This document shows positions 43,812 through 55,818 of a DNA stretch of 64,000 bases, in pieces. The stretch comes from Paractinoplanes atraurantiacus (lineage in GTDB: Bacteria > Actinomycetota > Actinomycetes > Mycobacteriales > Micromonosporaceae): positions 62,001-126,000 of the forward strand of contig NZ_OBDY01000021.1 of assembly GCF_900215205.1 (NCBI RefSeq). The letters are read 5' to 3'. The notes under the pieces are model-generated. The model was not told the DNA's origin. It did no database searches and was given only the letters and a program-made list of their open reading frames with translations. Position 1 is the stretch's first letter, and every line of letters begins with the position of its first letter. A program made the translations under genes and the position numbers.

Positions 43812-44534
43812 TCAGTCGCCGGCTGTCAGATCGGCGACAATCACCGTGACGTTGTCCGGGCCGCCGCCGCGCAGGGCCAGGTCGAGCAGCCGCTCGCAGC
43901 ACGACTTCGGATCCTCGGCCGCGAGCATCTCCTGCTCGATCGTCTCGTTGCTGACCACCGCGGTCAGGCCGTCGCTGCACAGCAGCCAGCGGTCGCCCGC
44001 CTCGGGCTCGACGATCACGTACGACGGGCTGACCGGCTCGCCCTGAAGGACCCGGGTCACGACCGAGCGCCGCGGGTGCCCGGCCGCCTCCTCGGGCCGG
44101 ATCAGGCCCTGGTCGACCAGCATCTGGACGTACGTGTCGTCCTTGGTCAGCTGGTTGAGCCGGCTGTCGCGCAGCAGGTAGGCCCGGGAGTCGCCGACGT
44201 GGGCCATCGCGGCCCGGGAGCCGGAGAAGATGACCGCGGTGAGCGTGGTGCCCATGCCCTGCAGCGAGTTGTCGGCCTCGACCGTCTCGGCGATCCGGCC
44301 GTTGGCGACCTCGAGCGCATGGTGCAGGGCGTCCATCTGCTGATCGTCGTCGATCGGGACGTCGAGCGGGGTCAGGGATTCGATCGCGAGGCGACTGGCG
44401 AGGTCGCCGGCGGCCATGCCGCCCATGCCGTCGGCCACGACGAGGAGCCGGTCACCGGCGTAGTAACAGTCCTCGTTGTTGCTCCGGACATGTCCTTGAT
44501 CGGTGACGGCCGCCCACCGCAGGTGCAAGGTCAT
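43812..44534 (-). CDS. PP2C-family protein Ser/Thr phosphatase
   Basis: The 240-residue protein matches the bacterial PstP type: TDQGHVRSNNEDCYY, VVADGMGGMAAGD (metal Asp residues), MGTTLTAV, AHVGDSRAYL and LCSDGLTAVVS, GGPDNVTVIVAD. No membrane helix is present, so it acts in the cytoplasm. It is the third gene of an operon with a polytopic membrane protein and a GlnH-like binding protein, suggesting a link between external amino-acid sensing and phosphorylation. Confidence 0.92.
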   Translation of the reverse strand: MTLHLRWAAVTDQGHVRSNNEDCYYAGDRLLVVADGMGGMAAGDLASRLAIESLTPLDVPIDDDQQMDALHHALEVANGRIAETVEADNSLQGMGTTLTAVIFSGSRAAMAHVGDSRAYLLRDSRLNQLTKDDTYVQMLVDQGLIRPEEAAGHPRRSVVTRVLQGEPVSPSYVIVEPEAGDRWLLCSDGLTAVVSNETIEQEMLAAEDPKSCCERLLDLALRGGGPDNVTVIVADLTAGD

Positions 44535-44604
44535 GGCGTGCAGCTTCCCAGATCATTGCAACCGTGTCTGCACGTGGTCGGCGGCATGTCGCCCGAAAAC
44601 GCGC

Positions 44605-45609
44605 CTAGCTGGGATTCAGGGGTCGCCCGAGGCATCGCGGGTCCACCTCGGTGACGCGGCGTGTCGGCGCGATCCACGAGAGCACCGAGGCCGAGAGGGG
44701 CCAGCCGCGCACGGCGACGCTGCTCTCCGGCGGGCGTACCGGCTCGGGGCACAGGGTCTTGGAACGCACCTGGTCGTTGGGGATGAACTCCACCTCGCCG
44801 GTCGTCTTCAACACCGTCGTGGAGGTGTCGTCGACGCTGATCAGCTGACCTCGTACCACCTCGATCTCTTTGCCTGAAGGGCCGACCTCGACGGCACTGT
44901 TGGGCAGGACGGGCGCGCGGAGGAAGACGACGCCGATGAGCAGCGGCGCGATGAGCGCGGCGCCGACCGCCGGCCAGTGGGTGAACAGACGGGCCGCCGA
45001 GGCCGGCACCGGGCCGGTGAGGAACGGGCCGAGCAGGGGTGGCACGCCGAGCAAGATCGCGGTCGAGATCTCGCCGGTGCGCAGGGCGGCGGTGATGCCG
45101 GGCCAGACGAAGATCAGGACGAGCACGCCGACCAGGATCGGCACGCCCAGGGTGATCCACAGCATCAGGGGGCGCACGCCGCGGAAGCGCTGGGCCGCGG
45201 TGAGGCCGAGGATCGCCACGATCAGCATGCAGAGGGTGGGCAGCAGGCGCAGCTGCCACGTGAAGGCGGCCAGCATCGCGGCCAGCAGCACCACCCAGTC
45301 GGGCATCCGCAGCGCGGTCACGGCCAGCAGCGACCGCCCGGTGTCGTCCGGCTTGCTGACCAGCAGGATGCCGCCGAGCAGGCGCAGCACCAGGATGACC
45401 GCGGGCACGGTCCAGATCAGCGTGATGATCAGGGCGCTGATCATGCCGAGCGGGCTGATGTACTGCACCAGCAGCAGCATCGTCGGCAGATCCTGCTGAC
45501 TCAGGTACCACAGCCGCAGGACGAGCAGCACCAGCGGGAAGGCGGGCAGGACGGTCAGCAGCCAGTTGAGCTGCGCGCGGCGCCGGCGCGGGACGAAGGT
45601 GGTGGTCAT
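44605..45609 (-). CDS. polytopic membrane protein of the GlnH-like/PP2C operon
   Basis: The 334-residue protein has about nine membrane segments (for example FPLVLLVLRLWYLS, MISALIITLIWTVPAVILVLRLLGG, IAPLLIGVVFLRAP) followed by a small C-terminal domain with VRGQLISVDDTSTTVLK, EVEFIPNDQV and Pro-rich tail. Its ATG overlaps the GlnH-like stop. Position and layout recall GlnX of the GlnH-GlnX-PknG amino-acid sensing set, but sequence similarity to GlnX is not asserted. Function inferred from context only. Confidence 0.75.
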   Translation of the reverse strand: MTTTFVPRRRRAQLNWLLTVLPAFPLVLLVLRLWYLSQQDLPTMLLLVQYISPLGMISALIITLIWTVPAVILVLRLLGGILLVSKPDDTGRSLLAVTALRMPDWVVLLAAMLAAFTWQLRLLPTLCMLIVAILGLTAAQRFRGVRPLMLWITLGVPILVGVLVLIFVWPGITAALRTGEISTAILLGVPPLLGPFLTGPVPASAARLFTHWPAVGAALIAPLLIGVVFLRAPVLPNSAVEVGPSGKEIEVVRGQLISVDDTSTTVLKTTGEVEFIPNDQVRSKTLCPEPVRPPESSVAVRGWPLSASVLSWIAPTRRVTEVDPRCLGRPLNPS

Positions 45610-46715
45610 CCGAAGACGTCCTCCCACGGCAGCTCGCGGATGGCGGGCCGGGACACGCGGGGCTGCTGGGCGACGGCGATCGGGGTGGTCTTGTTGTTGG
45701 CGGTCTCGGACTGGAGGTTGCTCTGGTAGGCGCTCTCCCAGCGGGAGTCGGCGGGGTCGGTGTACGAGCGGTACAGCGTCAGGTCGACGAGTTTCTTCAG
45801 GGCCAGGTTGTCGCCGACGTTCACGCCGTACGCCTCGGTCTTCTCCAGACCCAGATCCCAGTGCTGGAACTCGCTGGGGAACCGGTCTTTGAAGCCGGCC
45901 AGGATGGCGGCGTCGGTGGAGACGGCGTCGACGTCGCCGTTGCGCAGGTCGGCGATGCATTCCCGCATGCGGTTGCGGCTGATCACGTCGATGTCGTAAC
46001 CCACGAAGGCCTTGACGCTGGTCGCGGTGGACAGCGAGCAGACCCGGTCGCCCTTGAGGTCGCGCAGCGTGGAGACCGCACGGTGCTTGGACTTGGTCAG
46101 TGTCAGCACCGACTGCTCGGTGAACAGGTAGGGCTGCGAGAAGGTCACGCCGGGCTCGGCCTCACGCTCGGCGGTGATGCTGAAGCTGGCGATGACCATC
46201 TTGACCGGCACGCGCTTACCGGCCAGGTCGACCGCCTGCATGCGCAGCCGGTCCTCGCTCTCCATGCCGTAGAACCGCACGTCGTCGCGGCGGAAACCCA
46301 GATCTTCGGCGATCATGTACGCCACGTCGATGTCGAAGCCGCTCCAGACCCCGTTCTTGTCGCGGAAGGCCACGCCCGGCTGGTCGTCCTTGACCCCGAT
46401 GGGCAGGACGGTCCACGTGTCCACGCCGGACTCGGCCCGCAGCTCGGCCACCGACGGCGGCCCGCCCACGAAGACCCGCACCACGGCCAGGGCCAGGGCG
46501 AGCACGAGCGCGAGCCCCAGCGCGGCCAGCCGGAACATGGCCAGGTTGAACCGCGGCGGCGGATCGACCAGCGGTTCCGGTTCGGGCGGCGGCAACTGCC
46601 GGTCGGCCGCCTCGCGTTCCGCGACGTCCTGCACCGCGATGTCCTCGGCGCTCCCGTCGGGGCCCGGCATGCGCCGGCGCAGCGGCCACGCGAACCGGCT
46701 CGAGCTTTCGGGCAC
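45606..46715 (-). CDS. membrane-anchored GlnH-like amino-acid binding protein
   Basis: The product has a cytoplasmic Pro/Glu-rich N-terminus, one membrane helix (LAALGLALVLALALAVVRVFVGG, about 60-82) and an external type 2 solute-binding domain with WSGFDIDVAYMIAEDLGF, MVIASFSITAEREAEP, FSQPYLFTEQSVL and VDAVSTDAAILAGF. Unlike lipoprotein SBPs it has no lipobox and no permease genes follow. GTG 46715 is preferred as GGGAGG lies five bases upstream. Acting as a sensor rather than a transporter is inferred. Confidence 0.88.
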   Translation of the reverse strand: MPESSSRFAWPLRRRMPGPDGSAEDIAVQDVAEREAADRQLPPPEPEPLVDPPPRFNLAMFRLAALGLALVLALALAVVRVFVGGPPSVAELRAESGVDTWTVLPIGVKDDQPGVAFRDKNGVWSGFDIDVAYMIAEDLGFRRDDVRFYGMESEDRLRMQAVDLAGKRVPVKMVIASFSITAEREAEPGVTFSQPYLFTEQSVLTLTKSKHRAVSTLRDLKGDRVCSLSTATSVKAFVGYDIDVISRNRMRECIADLRNGDVDAVSTDAAILAGFKDRFPSEFQHWDLGLEKTEAYGVNVGDNLALKKLVDLTLYRSYTDPADSRWESAYQSNLQSETANNKTTPIAVAQQPRVSRPAIRELPWEDVFG

Positions 46716-46816
46716 AGCCACCTCCCATTCATGGCGGCCCCATCGTGCCGCACGAATGCTACGGCCAGGAATCTTGGTGGGGGATTCACCCGGGCCGCGC
46801 CGGGTAGTCCAGGTTC

Positions 46817-47422
46817 ATGAGAGCCGTCCGTGTCGTCGCGATCGCCGCCGTGGCCACGGCTCTCGGTGTCCGGGTGGTCAAGTCGCGGCATCAGCGCTTC
46901 CTGCACCCGAAGGGACGCACGTTCGACGGTGAGCTGGAGATCTGGGGTGGGGACTCCGGAGCCGAGCTGCTCGACCGTCCCGGGCGCCACCCGGTGACCG
47001 TACGGATCTCCAAGGGGATGGGCACCAAGGGCGACCGCCTCGACATCCGGGGCATCGCGATCCGGGTGCACGGGGACGCGCCGATCGATCTGCTGGTGTC
47101 GACCTGCGGCAAAGGCCGGTTCACGCGCCATCTGCCGGTGCCCCGCCGCGACTACGACACCGTGTACGGGTCGATCATGGCCTACCGGACCGGCGGCGAC
47201 CGCAAGGTCTACCTCGGAGCGACGATGAAGCACGGCGTCGTCGCCCTTTACGTCGACGGGCGGGCGGTCGGCCGGGTCACATTAGGGACCGAAGTGGACG
47301 ACCCGCCCGCGTACAACCCGATGCGCCACACCGCGCCCGATCTTCATCCCACAGGGGCGGTTCACGGTGTACGCGGTCTCGCCTATCCGCTCAGCCAAAA
47401 GTGGCGTGGGGTGAAGGTTTAG
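46817..47422 (+). CDS. catalase-fold-like protein of unknown function
   Basis: The 201-residue protein starts with a short hydrophobic segment (VRVVAIAAVATALGVRVV) and has HPKGRTFDGELEIWG, VTVRISKGMGTKGDRLDIRG and DLLVSTCGKG, which mirror the HxxG...VRFS...DxRG...D progression of the catalase superfamily beta-barrel. It is much shorter than catalase and lacks the proximal-heme Tyr region. Relatives are small heme-like or lipid-associated proteins of unknown activity. Assignment is by pattern only. Confidence 0.55.
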   Translation: MRAVRVVAIAAVATALGVRVVKSRHQRFLHPKGRTFDGELEIWGGDSGAELLDRPGRHPVTVRISKGMGTKGDRLDIRGIAIRVHGDAPIDLLVSTCGKGRFTRHLPVPRRDYDTVYGSIMAYRTGGDRKVYLGATMKHGVVALYVDGRAVGRVTLGTEVDDPPAYNPMRHTAPDLHPTGAVHGVRGLAYPLSQKWRGVKV

Positions 47423-47586
47423 CGCTCCGCAGCGCCGGGAACCCGGCGCGCCAAGGAAGCCCTGGACGACAACCGGGCGCGTCCGTGCCCCCATGGATGC
47501 TGCTGTCCCGTCGACCGGTTGATCGGAGCTTCCCGCACCCGGACGGTCGTAGCTCCGCCCTGGGAGGCCGAGGTTCCGGCGCCTCG

Positions 47587-47626
47587 GCATCCCGGACGGG
47601 CCGTCGAGCACGACCGTCCGGGATGC
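47587..47626. terminator. 13-bp perfect stem after treZ, probable terminator
   Basis: GCATCCCGGACGG (47587-47599) pairs with CCGTCCGGGATGC (47614-47626) across a 14-base loop. It begins seven bases after the treZ stop codon in the direction of transcription. No T-run follows on the minus strand, but GC-rich stems without T-runs are commonly used in high-GC actinomycetes. The rest of the 210-base spacer to 47423 shows no gene. Confidence 0.6.
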
Positions 47627-47632
47627 AACCGG

Positions 47633-49366
47633 TCAGCGGAAGGCGACCACCACGGCGCTCTCGGCCGGCAGCTCGACCCGGTCGCGCTGCAGCACCACAC
47701 CCTCCGAGGAGGCCAGCAGCACCTTGCGCGGGGTGTCCCGCAGGCTCACCGTCTGCGGGGTGCCGGCCAGGTTGACCGCCACCGCGCAGTTGCCTCGCTT
47801 CATCACCAGGTGCTGGTCGCCGTGCCAGACCTCGACCTGATCGAGCCGCGGGTCGGACAGGTCGGTGCGGCTGCGGCGCAGCGCGATGAGCCGGCAGTAG
47901 TAGTCGAGGATCTCGGCGTGGCCGGGCTTGCCGAGCTCGTCCCAGTCGAGTTTCGAGCGCTGGAAGGTCGCCGGGTCCTGCGGGTCGGGCACCTCGGCCT
48001 CGGCCCAGCCGTGGGTGGCGAACTCGCGGCGCCGGCCGTTCTGCACCGCCGCCGCCAGCTCCGGCTCGGGGTGGCTGGTGAAGAACTGCCACGGGCTGCT
48101 GGCCGCCCACTCCTCGCCCATGAACAGCATCGGCGTGAAGGGCGAGGTGAACAGCAGCGTCGCGCCGATCTTCAGCAGGCCGGGCGAGAGCGTGGCCGAG
48201 ATCCGGTCGCCGACGGCCCGGTTGCCGATCTGGTCATGGTTCTGCAGGTACGTCACGAAGCGGTGACCCGGGATCAGGGGGCGGTTCACCGGTCGCCCGT
48301 GGTGGCGCTGCCGGAAGCTCGACCACGTGTTGGCGTGGAAGAACGCCCCCTCCAGGACCGTCTGCAGGCAGTCCAGCGACCCGAAGTCGGCGTAGTAGCC
48401 CTGCCGCTCGCCGGTGAGCAGCGTGTGCAGCGCGTGGTGCACGTCGTCGGCCCACTGGCCCTGCAGCCCGAAACCGCCGGCCTCGCGCGGGGTGATCAGC
48501 TTGGCGTCGTTGAGGTCGGACTCGGCGATCAGCGACAGCGGACGGTTGACGTGGGTGGACAGCGACTCGACCTCGACCGCGAGCTGTTCGAGCAGGTTGA
48601 CCGCGGAGTGGTCGACGAGCGCGTGCACGGCGTCGAGCCGCAGCGCGTCGACGTGGTAGTCGCGCAACCACATCAGCGCGCTGTCGATGATGTAGCGGCG
48701 CACCTCGTCGGCGTGCGGGCCGTCCAGGTTGATCGAGTCGCCCCACGGGTTGGAGCCGGCCGAGCTGAGGTAGGGGGCGAACATCGGCGCGTACGCACCG
48801 GACGGCCCGAAATGGTTGTAGACCACGTCGAGCACGACACCGAGCCCGCGCCGGTGCGCGGCGTCGACGAAGCGCTTGAGCCCGTCGGGACCGCCGTAGA
48901 CCTCGTGCGGCGCGTACCAGCAGACGCCGTCGTAGCCCCAGTTGTACTCGCCGTTGAACGAGTTGACCGGCAGCAGCTCGACCAGGTCGACGCCGAGCTC
49001 GACCAGGTGGTCGAGCCGTTCGATGGCGGCGTCGAAGGTGCCCTCGGGCGTGTACGTGCCGATGTGCAGCTCGTACAGGATCGACCCGGGGAGCTGACGG
49101 CCCGTCCAGGACTTGTCCGTCCACTCGAACGCCGACTGGTCGTACACCCGGCTGGCCGCGTGCACGCCCTGGGGCTGCCACTGCGAGCGCGGATCGGGCA
49201 GCGGGGTGGCGTTGCCGGACAGGACGTACGCGTAATCGGCGCCGGGCCCGGCCGACGGCACGTCGAGCCGCCACCACCCGTCGTCGCCGCGTTCCATCGC
49301 CAGCTCGTCCTCACCGAGGCGCAGCCGGACAGTCTTCTCCGGCGCCCAGACTTCGAATAGCGTCAT
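47633..49366 (-). CDS. treZ: malto-oligosyltrehalose trehalohydrolase
   Basis: The 577-residue GH13 enzyme has an N-terminal CBM48-like domain (FEVWAPEKTVRLRL), ILYELHIGTYTPEGTF, LVELLPVNSFNGEYNWGYDG, DVVYNHFGPSG, nucleophile DALRLDAVHAL and acid/base LIAESDLND. It releases trehalose from maltooligosyl-trehalose made by TreY. Its ATG overlaps the treY stop (ATGA). The last gene of the glgX-treY-treZ operon. Confidence 0.97.
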   Translation of the reverse strand: MTLFEVWAPEKTVRLRLGEDELAMERGDDGWWRLDVPSAGPGADYAYVLSGNATPLPDPRSQWQPQGVHAASRVYDQSAFEWTDKSWTGRQLPGSILYELHIGTYTPEGTFDAAIERLDHLVELGVDLVELLPVNSFNGEYNWGYDGVCWYAPHEVYGGPDGLKRFVDAAHRRGLGVVLDVVYNHFGPSGAYAPMFAPYLSSAGSNPWGDSINLDGPHADEVRRYIIDSALMWLRDYHVDALRLDAVHALVDHSAVNLLEQLAVEVESLSTHVNRPLSLIAESDLNDAKLITPREAGGFGLQGQWADDVHHALHTLLTGERQGYYADFGSLDCLQTVLEGAFFHANTWSSFRQRHHGRPVNRPLIPGHRFVTYLQNHDQIGNRAVGDRISATLSPGLLKIGATLLFTSPFTPMLFMGEEWAASSPWQFFTSHPEPELAAAVQNGRRREFATHGWAEAEVPDPQDPATFQRSKLDWDELGKPGHAEILDYYCRLIALRRSRTDLSDPRLDQVEVWHGDQHLVMKRGNCAVAVNLAGTPQTVSLRDTPRKVLLASSEGVVLQRDRVELPAESAVVVAFR

Positions 49367-51632
49367 GTCTCTTTCACCAGCAAGGCGACGGGGTAGGTGC
49401 GCAACAGCTCGGAAACCTGCAGCTTGTTCCCGCCGTAGCTCGTATTCGTGAATACTTCCAGCCAGCTGTGACCATCGAGTGACAAGGTGGTGTCACCCCA
49501 GCCGCCGTGACGTGACAAGCCCACCGGCAGCCGGGTGGCGACGGCCACCACGCCACCCCGGTCGAAGGCCAGCGCGTGCTCGCCGACCCGGCCGTCGGCG
49601 AACGCCGGGCGGTAGGAGGTGAACAGCTCCGGCCGCTGCCGCCGCAACCGCATGGTGCGGCTGGTGACCAGCAGCTTGGCCGCGCCGGTGTCGTCGACCG
49701 GCGGCAGCCAGCCGTCGTCGATGCGGGCCAGCAGCTCGCGCCGCTGGGCGAAATCGACCGGCCGGCGGTTGTCCGGGTCGACCAGCGAGTAGTCCCACAG
49801 CTCGGTGCCCTGGTAGACGTCGGGCACGCCCGGCATGGTCAGCTGCACGAGCTTCTGGCCGAGCGAGTTCGACCAGCCGGGCGGCGTGATCGAGGCGGCG
49901 AAATCGGTCAGCTCGCGGTGCAGCGCCGGGTCGTCGTACATCTTGTCGACCATCTCGCGCAGCGCGGTCTCGAAGGCCTCGTCGGGGTGCTGCCAGGTGG
50001 TCCCGGTGGCCGCTTCCCTCGCGGCTTTGAGGGCGTACGCCTGCAGCCGCTCCCGTTCGAGGGGCCAGGCGCCGACGGCGGCCTGCCAGATGAGGTGGGC
50101 CAGCGCCGGATCGGAGAGTGGCGCCACCCGGACCCACCGGCGAACCACCTCGGTCCAGTCCCCCGGCACCTCGGCCAGCACGGCCAGCCGGGCCCGCACG
50201 TCCTCGCTGCGCTTGGTGTCGTGGGTCGACAGGGTGGTCATCGCGTCGGGCCACTTGCGGTGGCGCTCGTCGTTGGCCTCGTGGAACTCGTCGGGAGTGA
50301 CGCCGAACTTGGCCGGGTCGTTGCCGACCTCGTTGCGGGCGGTGAAACGGGTGTAGCGGTAGAACGCGGTGTCCTCCACGCCCTTGGCCATGACGGCGCC
50401 GGTGAACTGCTGGAACCGGACGGCCAGCTCGTCGGCCGGGTTGCGCAGCCGCGCGGTGAGCTGGTCGAGCACCGGGATCAGCTGGGGACGACGGCGGCCG
50501 GCCTCGGAGCGGGCCTTGGCCAGGTGCCGGGAGCCGTACGGCAGGTAGGAGCGGTAGACCGGGAAGCAGGCGGCCAGCTCGGCCAGGGCCCGGGGCGCGG
50601 CCTCGATCTCGGGCACGAGCCGGGCCATCCGGGCCAGCTCGGCCGCGAGCAGCGTGGTCGCCACCGTGAGCTTGGCCTCGTGGACCAGGTCCTGCCAGGA
50701 GCGCTCGCTGCCGGTCAGGTGCCGGTCGAGGGTGTCGAAGAAGGCCTCGGTGCTGGGGTCGACGAAGACGCCGCCGACCTCGGCCAGCGAGTCGTAGCCG
50801 GTGGTGCCGGCGACCGGCCAGTCGGGCATCTCCTCGCCCGGCTCGAGGATCTTCTCGATGACCAGCCAGGCGCCGGGGGCGGCCTCGTGCAGGCGGTCGA
50901 GATAGGCCCCGGGATCGCGCAGGCCGTCGGGATGGTCGACGCGGATGCCGTCGACGATGCCCTCACGGTGCCAGCGCAGGATCTCGGCGTGGGTGGCGTC
51001 GAAGACGCGGGGGTCCTCGACGCGCAGGCCGGCCAGGTCGACGATGGCGAAGAACCGGCGGTAGTTGAGCTCGGAGTCGCCGCGGGTCCAGTTGACCAGC
51101 TCGTAGTGCTGCCGTTCGTGCACCTCCCGCGCCGTGCCCTCGCCCGTCCCCTCGGCGATGGGGAAGCGCTTGTCGTAGTAGCGCAGCTCCCCATCCTCGA
51201 TCTTAAGTTGATCAAGGGCGTCAGGATCGTCGGCCAGGACCGGGATCAACAGCCGTCCGCGCGACCAGTCGATGTCGTAGAAATCCGAGAATTCGGACTC
51301 CTGGCCGCGGCGCAGGACGTCCCACCATGTCGGGTTGGCGTGCGGAACAGCCACCCCGGCGTGGTTGGGAACGATGTCGACGACGAGGTTCAGGCCGGCG
51401 TTCTTGAGAGCCTGGGACAAAGCCCGCAAACCGTCCCAGCCGCCGATCGCCGGATTGACCTTGGAGTGGTCGACGACGTCGTAGCCGTGCTCGGAACCGG
51501 GAGTCGAGGTGAGCAGAGGAGCGGTGTAGAGGTGGGAGACGCCGAGGTCGGCCAGATAGTCGGCCAAGTCGGCGGTGGCACTCAACGGGAAATCGGGGCG
51601 AACCTGGACTCGATAGGTTCCGGAAGGCGTCA

Positions 51633-51633
<1 letters not shown>
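49363..51633 (-). CDS. treY: malto-oligosyltrehalose synthase
   Basis: The 756-residue GH13 enzyme has SGTYRVQVRPDFPLSATADL at the start, SHLYTAPLLTSTPGSEHGYDV, nucleophile DGIRVDHPDGL, acid/base WLVIEKILEPGE and the late MPGVPDVYQGTELWD. It turns the reducing end of maltodextrin into a trehalose unit. ATG 51633 overlaps the glgX stop (TAATG), which fixes the start against a longer open frame to 51750. Confidence 0.97.
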
Positions 51634-53744
<2,111 letters not shown>

Positions 53745-53967
53745 TTCGTGCTCCCACCCCTCGACCGTCGGTGCGCTGCGACCACAGCTGATGGCGTACC
53801 GGCGGCGGGGCCTGTTTGCCCCGCGATCGGGTGGCGTAATCATCTGAGGTCACGTCAGCGTCATTGTCGCCGATGGCCGCTGTGGCGTCTGCGCGACCGC
53901 CCGGTTACCCGCCGAACAGGTAAGCGCGACATGGTTTGCCACCGCCGAAACTGAGCATAGATGCGGC

Positions 53968-55818
53968 GTGCCGATCATTTTCGGACCGCACGACTGCGGC
54001 TCCACCACCCGGGAATGGCTTGTCACGGACGGCACGGGTGGGTTCGCCACCGGCACCGTTCCGGGCTTGCGGACCCGCCGATACCACTCGTTGCTCACGG
54101 TGGCCGATCCCGCCACCGCGATCCGGCACACCGCGCTGGCCGCGCTCGACCTGACGGTGACGCTGCCCTCGGGAACGAAAGTGCCGCTCTACACCCACGA
54201 GTGGGCCTCCGGCGCCGTCGCACCCGAAGGTCACCGCTACCTGGAGACGTTCGCGCTGGTGGACGGGGTTCCGCGTTGGCGCTGGCGCGTCGGTGACGTG
54301 GTGATCGAGAGGGAGCTGGCCATGCGGCACGGCCACCCGTCGGTGGGCGTCACCCACCGGGTGGTCTCGGCGCCGGGGCCGGTCGGGCTGGCCGTCGCCG
54401 CGATGTGCACGTGGCGCGACGCCCACACCGAGCGGCACGCCTCCGGGCCGGCGCTGAGGGCCGAGCAGGTGGCCGACGGCGTGATCGTCGAGCAGGCGTA
54501 CCGGATCGCCGGTCCCGGCTGGCAGCCCGCCGGCGAATGGCACCTGGGCGCCTACGCCCGCGAGGAGCAGGCCCGCGGCCTGCCCGCCGTCGAGGACCTC
54601 TGGCACGCGGGCACGTACTTCGCGCGGGTGAACCCAGGCGCGAGCATGGAGATCTCGGCCTGGGCGGGCGACCTGGGGCTGCGGCCGCCGCCGGCCACGG
54701 CGGTGATCACCGAGGCCCGGGCGCGGGCCCGGAGGCTGGTCGCGGCGGCCAAGGCCGATGAGACGCTCGTGCTGGCCGCGGACACCTTCGTCGTGCGGAC
54801 GCCGGACGGGCCGGACGTGGTGGCCGGCTATCCGTGGTTCGGCAGCTACCTCGGCGACACGATGACCGCGTACGAGGGATTGTTCCTGGACACCGGGCGC
54901 GAGGACGAGGGCCGGGAGCTGCTCATCACCCGTACGGAAAACGCGCCTTTGACCTGGACCCCACCGAGAGACTCACCGGACGCGCCGCTCTGGCTGGTGC
55001 ACGCGGTCGACCGGCATGTGCGCCGCACCGGCGACAGCGATCTCGCCGCTTCACTCATCGAGCCGCTCGGCCGGCTGCTCGGCGAACGGCTGGGCGGCGC
55101 CGGCCCGCTCGACCTTGACCCCGGCGACGGGCTGCTACGGCTGCGTGAGGGCTTCATCGACTCGGCCACGCCCCGCGTCGGCAAGCCGGTGGAGATCAAC
55201 GCGCTGTGGGTGAACGCCCTGGCCGCCATGGCCGACCTGCACGTCGAGGCGGGCCTCGACGACGCGTCGCTGCGCGCGCGGCACGCCCGGGCCCGGGACG
55301 CGTTCCTCGACCGCTTCCGGGCGCCGGAGGGCTGGCTCTACGACGTGATCGAGGGTCCGGCGGCGACCTATCCGCTGGGCGCCGGCGCTCACCACGACGA
55401 TCCGACGCTGCGGCCCAACCAGCTGCTGGCCTGGTCGCTACCGCACGGCCCGATGCGCGGCAGCTCCTTCTTCGCGATCGGGGAGGCGCTGCTGACGCCG
55501 CTCGGGCTGCGGACCCTCGCGCCGAGCGAGTACGGCTATCAGGGCGTGCACCGCGGCGGCCGCGACGAGCGCGACATCGCCTATCACCAGGGCACGGTCT
55601 GGCCGTGGCTGATCGGGCCGTACGCCGACGCGTGCGCCGCCGCCGGCCTGCCGACCGACGGCCTGCTCACCGGTCTCAAGGCCCACGTGTCCGAGTGGGG
55701 GGTGGGATCGGTCAGCGAGACCGCCGACGGCGACCCGCCGCACCGCGCCACGGGCAGCCCGTTCGCCGCCCGCTCCGTAGCCGAACTACTTCGCGCAGAA
55801 CAGAGGTACGAGCCGTGA
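53968..55818 (+). CDS. GDE-type amylo-alpha-1,6-glucosidase-like protein
   Basis: The 616-residue protein has the N-terminal glycogen-debranching domain (EWLVTDGTGGFATGTV, LRTRRYHSLL) and a C-terminal (alpha/alpha)6 barrel of the GDE_C type with VVAGYPWFGSYLGDTM, VEINALWVNAL, LRPNQLLAWSLPH and the final AYHQGTVWPWLIGPYADA-like segment. It probably hydrolyses the alpha-1,6 glucose left after transferase action on glycogen or a related polymer. GTG 53968 is in frame. Coupled by GTGA overlap to the GT4 gene. Confidence 0.9.
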   Translation: MPIIFGPHDCGSTTREWLVTDGTGGFATGTVPGLRTRRYHSLLTVADPATAIRHTALAALDLTVTLPSGTKVPLYTHEWASGAVAPEGHRYLETFALVDGVPRWRWRVGDVVIERELAMRHGHPSVGVTHRVVSAPGPVGLAVAAMCTWRDAHTERHASGPALRAEQVADGVIVEQAYRIAGPGWQPAGEWHLGAYAREEQARGLPAVEDLWHAGTYFARVNPGASMEISAWAGDLGLRPPPATAVITEARARARRLVAAAKADETLVLAADTFVVRTPDGPDVVAGYPWFGSYLGDTMTAYEGLFLDTGREDEGRELLITRTENAPLTWTPPRDSPDAPLWLVHAVDRHVRRTGDSDLAASLIEPLGRLLGERLGGAGPLDLDPGDGLLRLREGFIDSATPRVGKPVEINALWVNALAAMADLHVEAGLDDASLRARHARARDAFLDRFRAPEGWLYDVIEGPAATYPLGAGAHHDDPTLRPNQLLAWSLPHGPMRGSSFFAIGEALLTPLGLRTLAPSEYGYQGVHRGGRDERDIAYHQGTVWPWLIGPYADACAAAGLPTDGLLTGLKAHVSEWGVGSVSETADGDPPHRATGSPFAARSVAELLRAEQRYEP

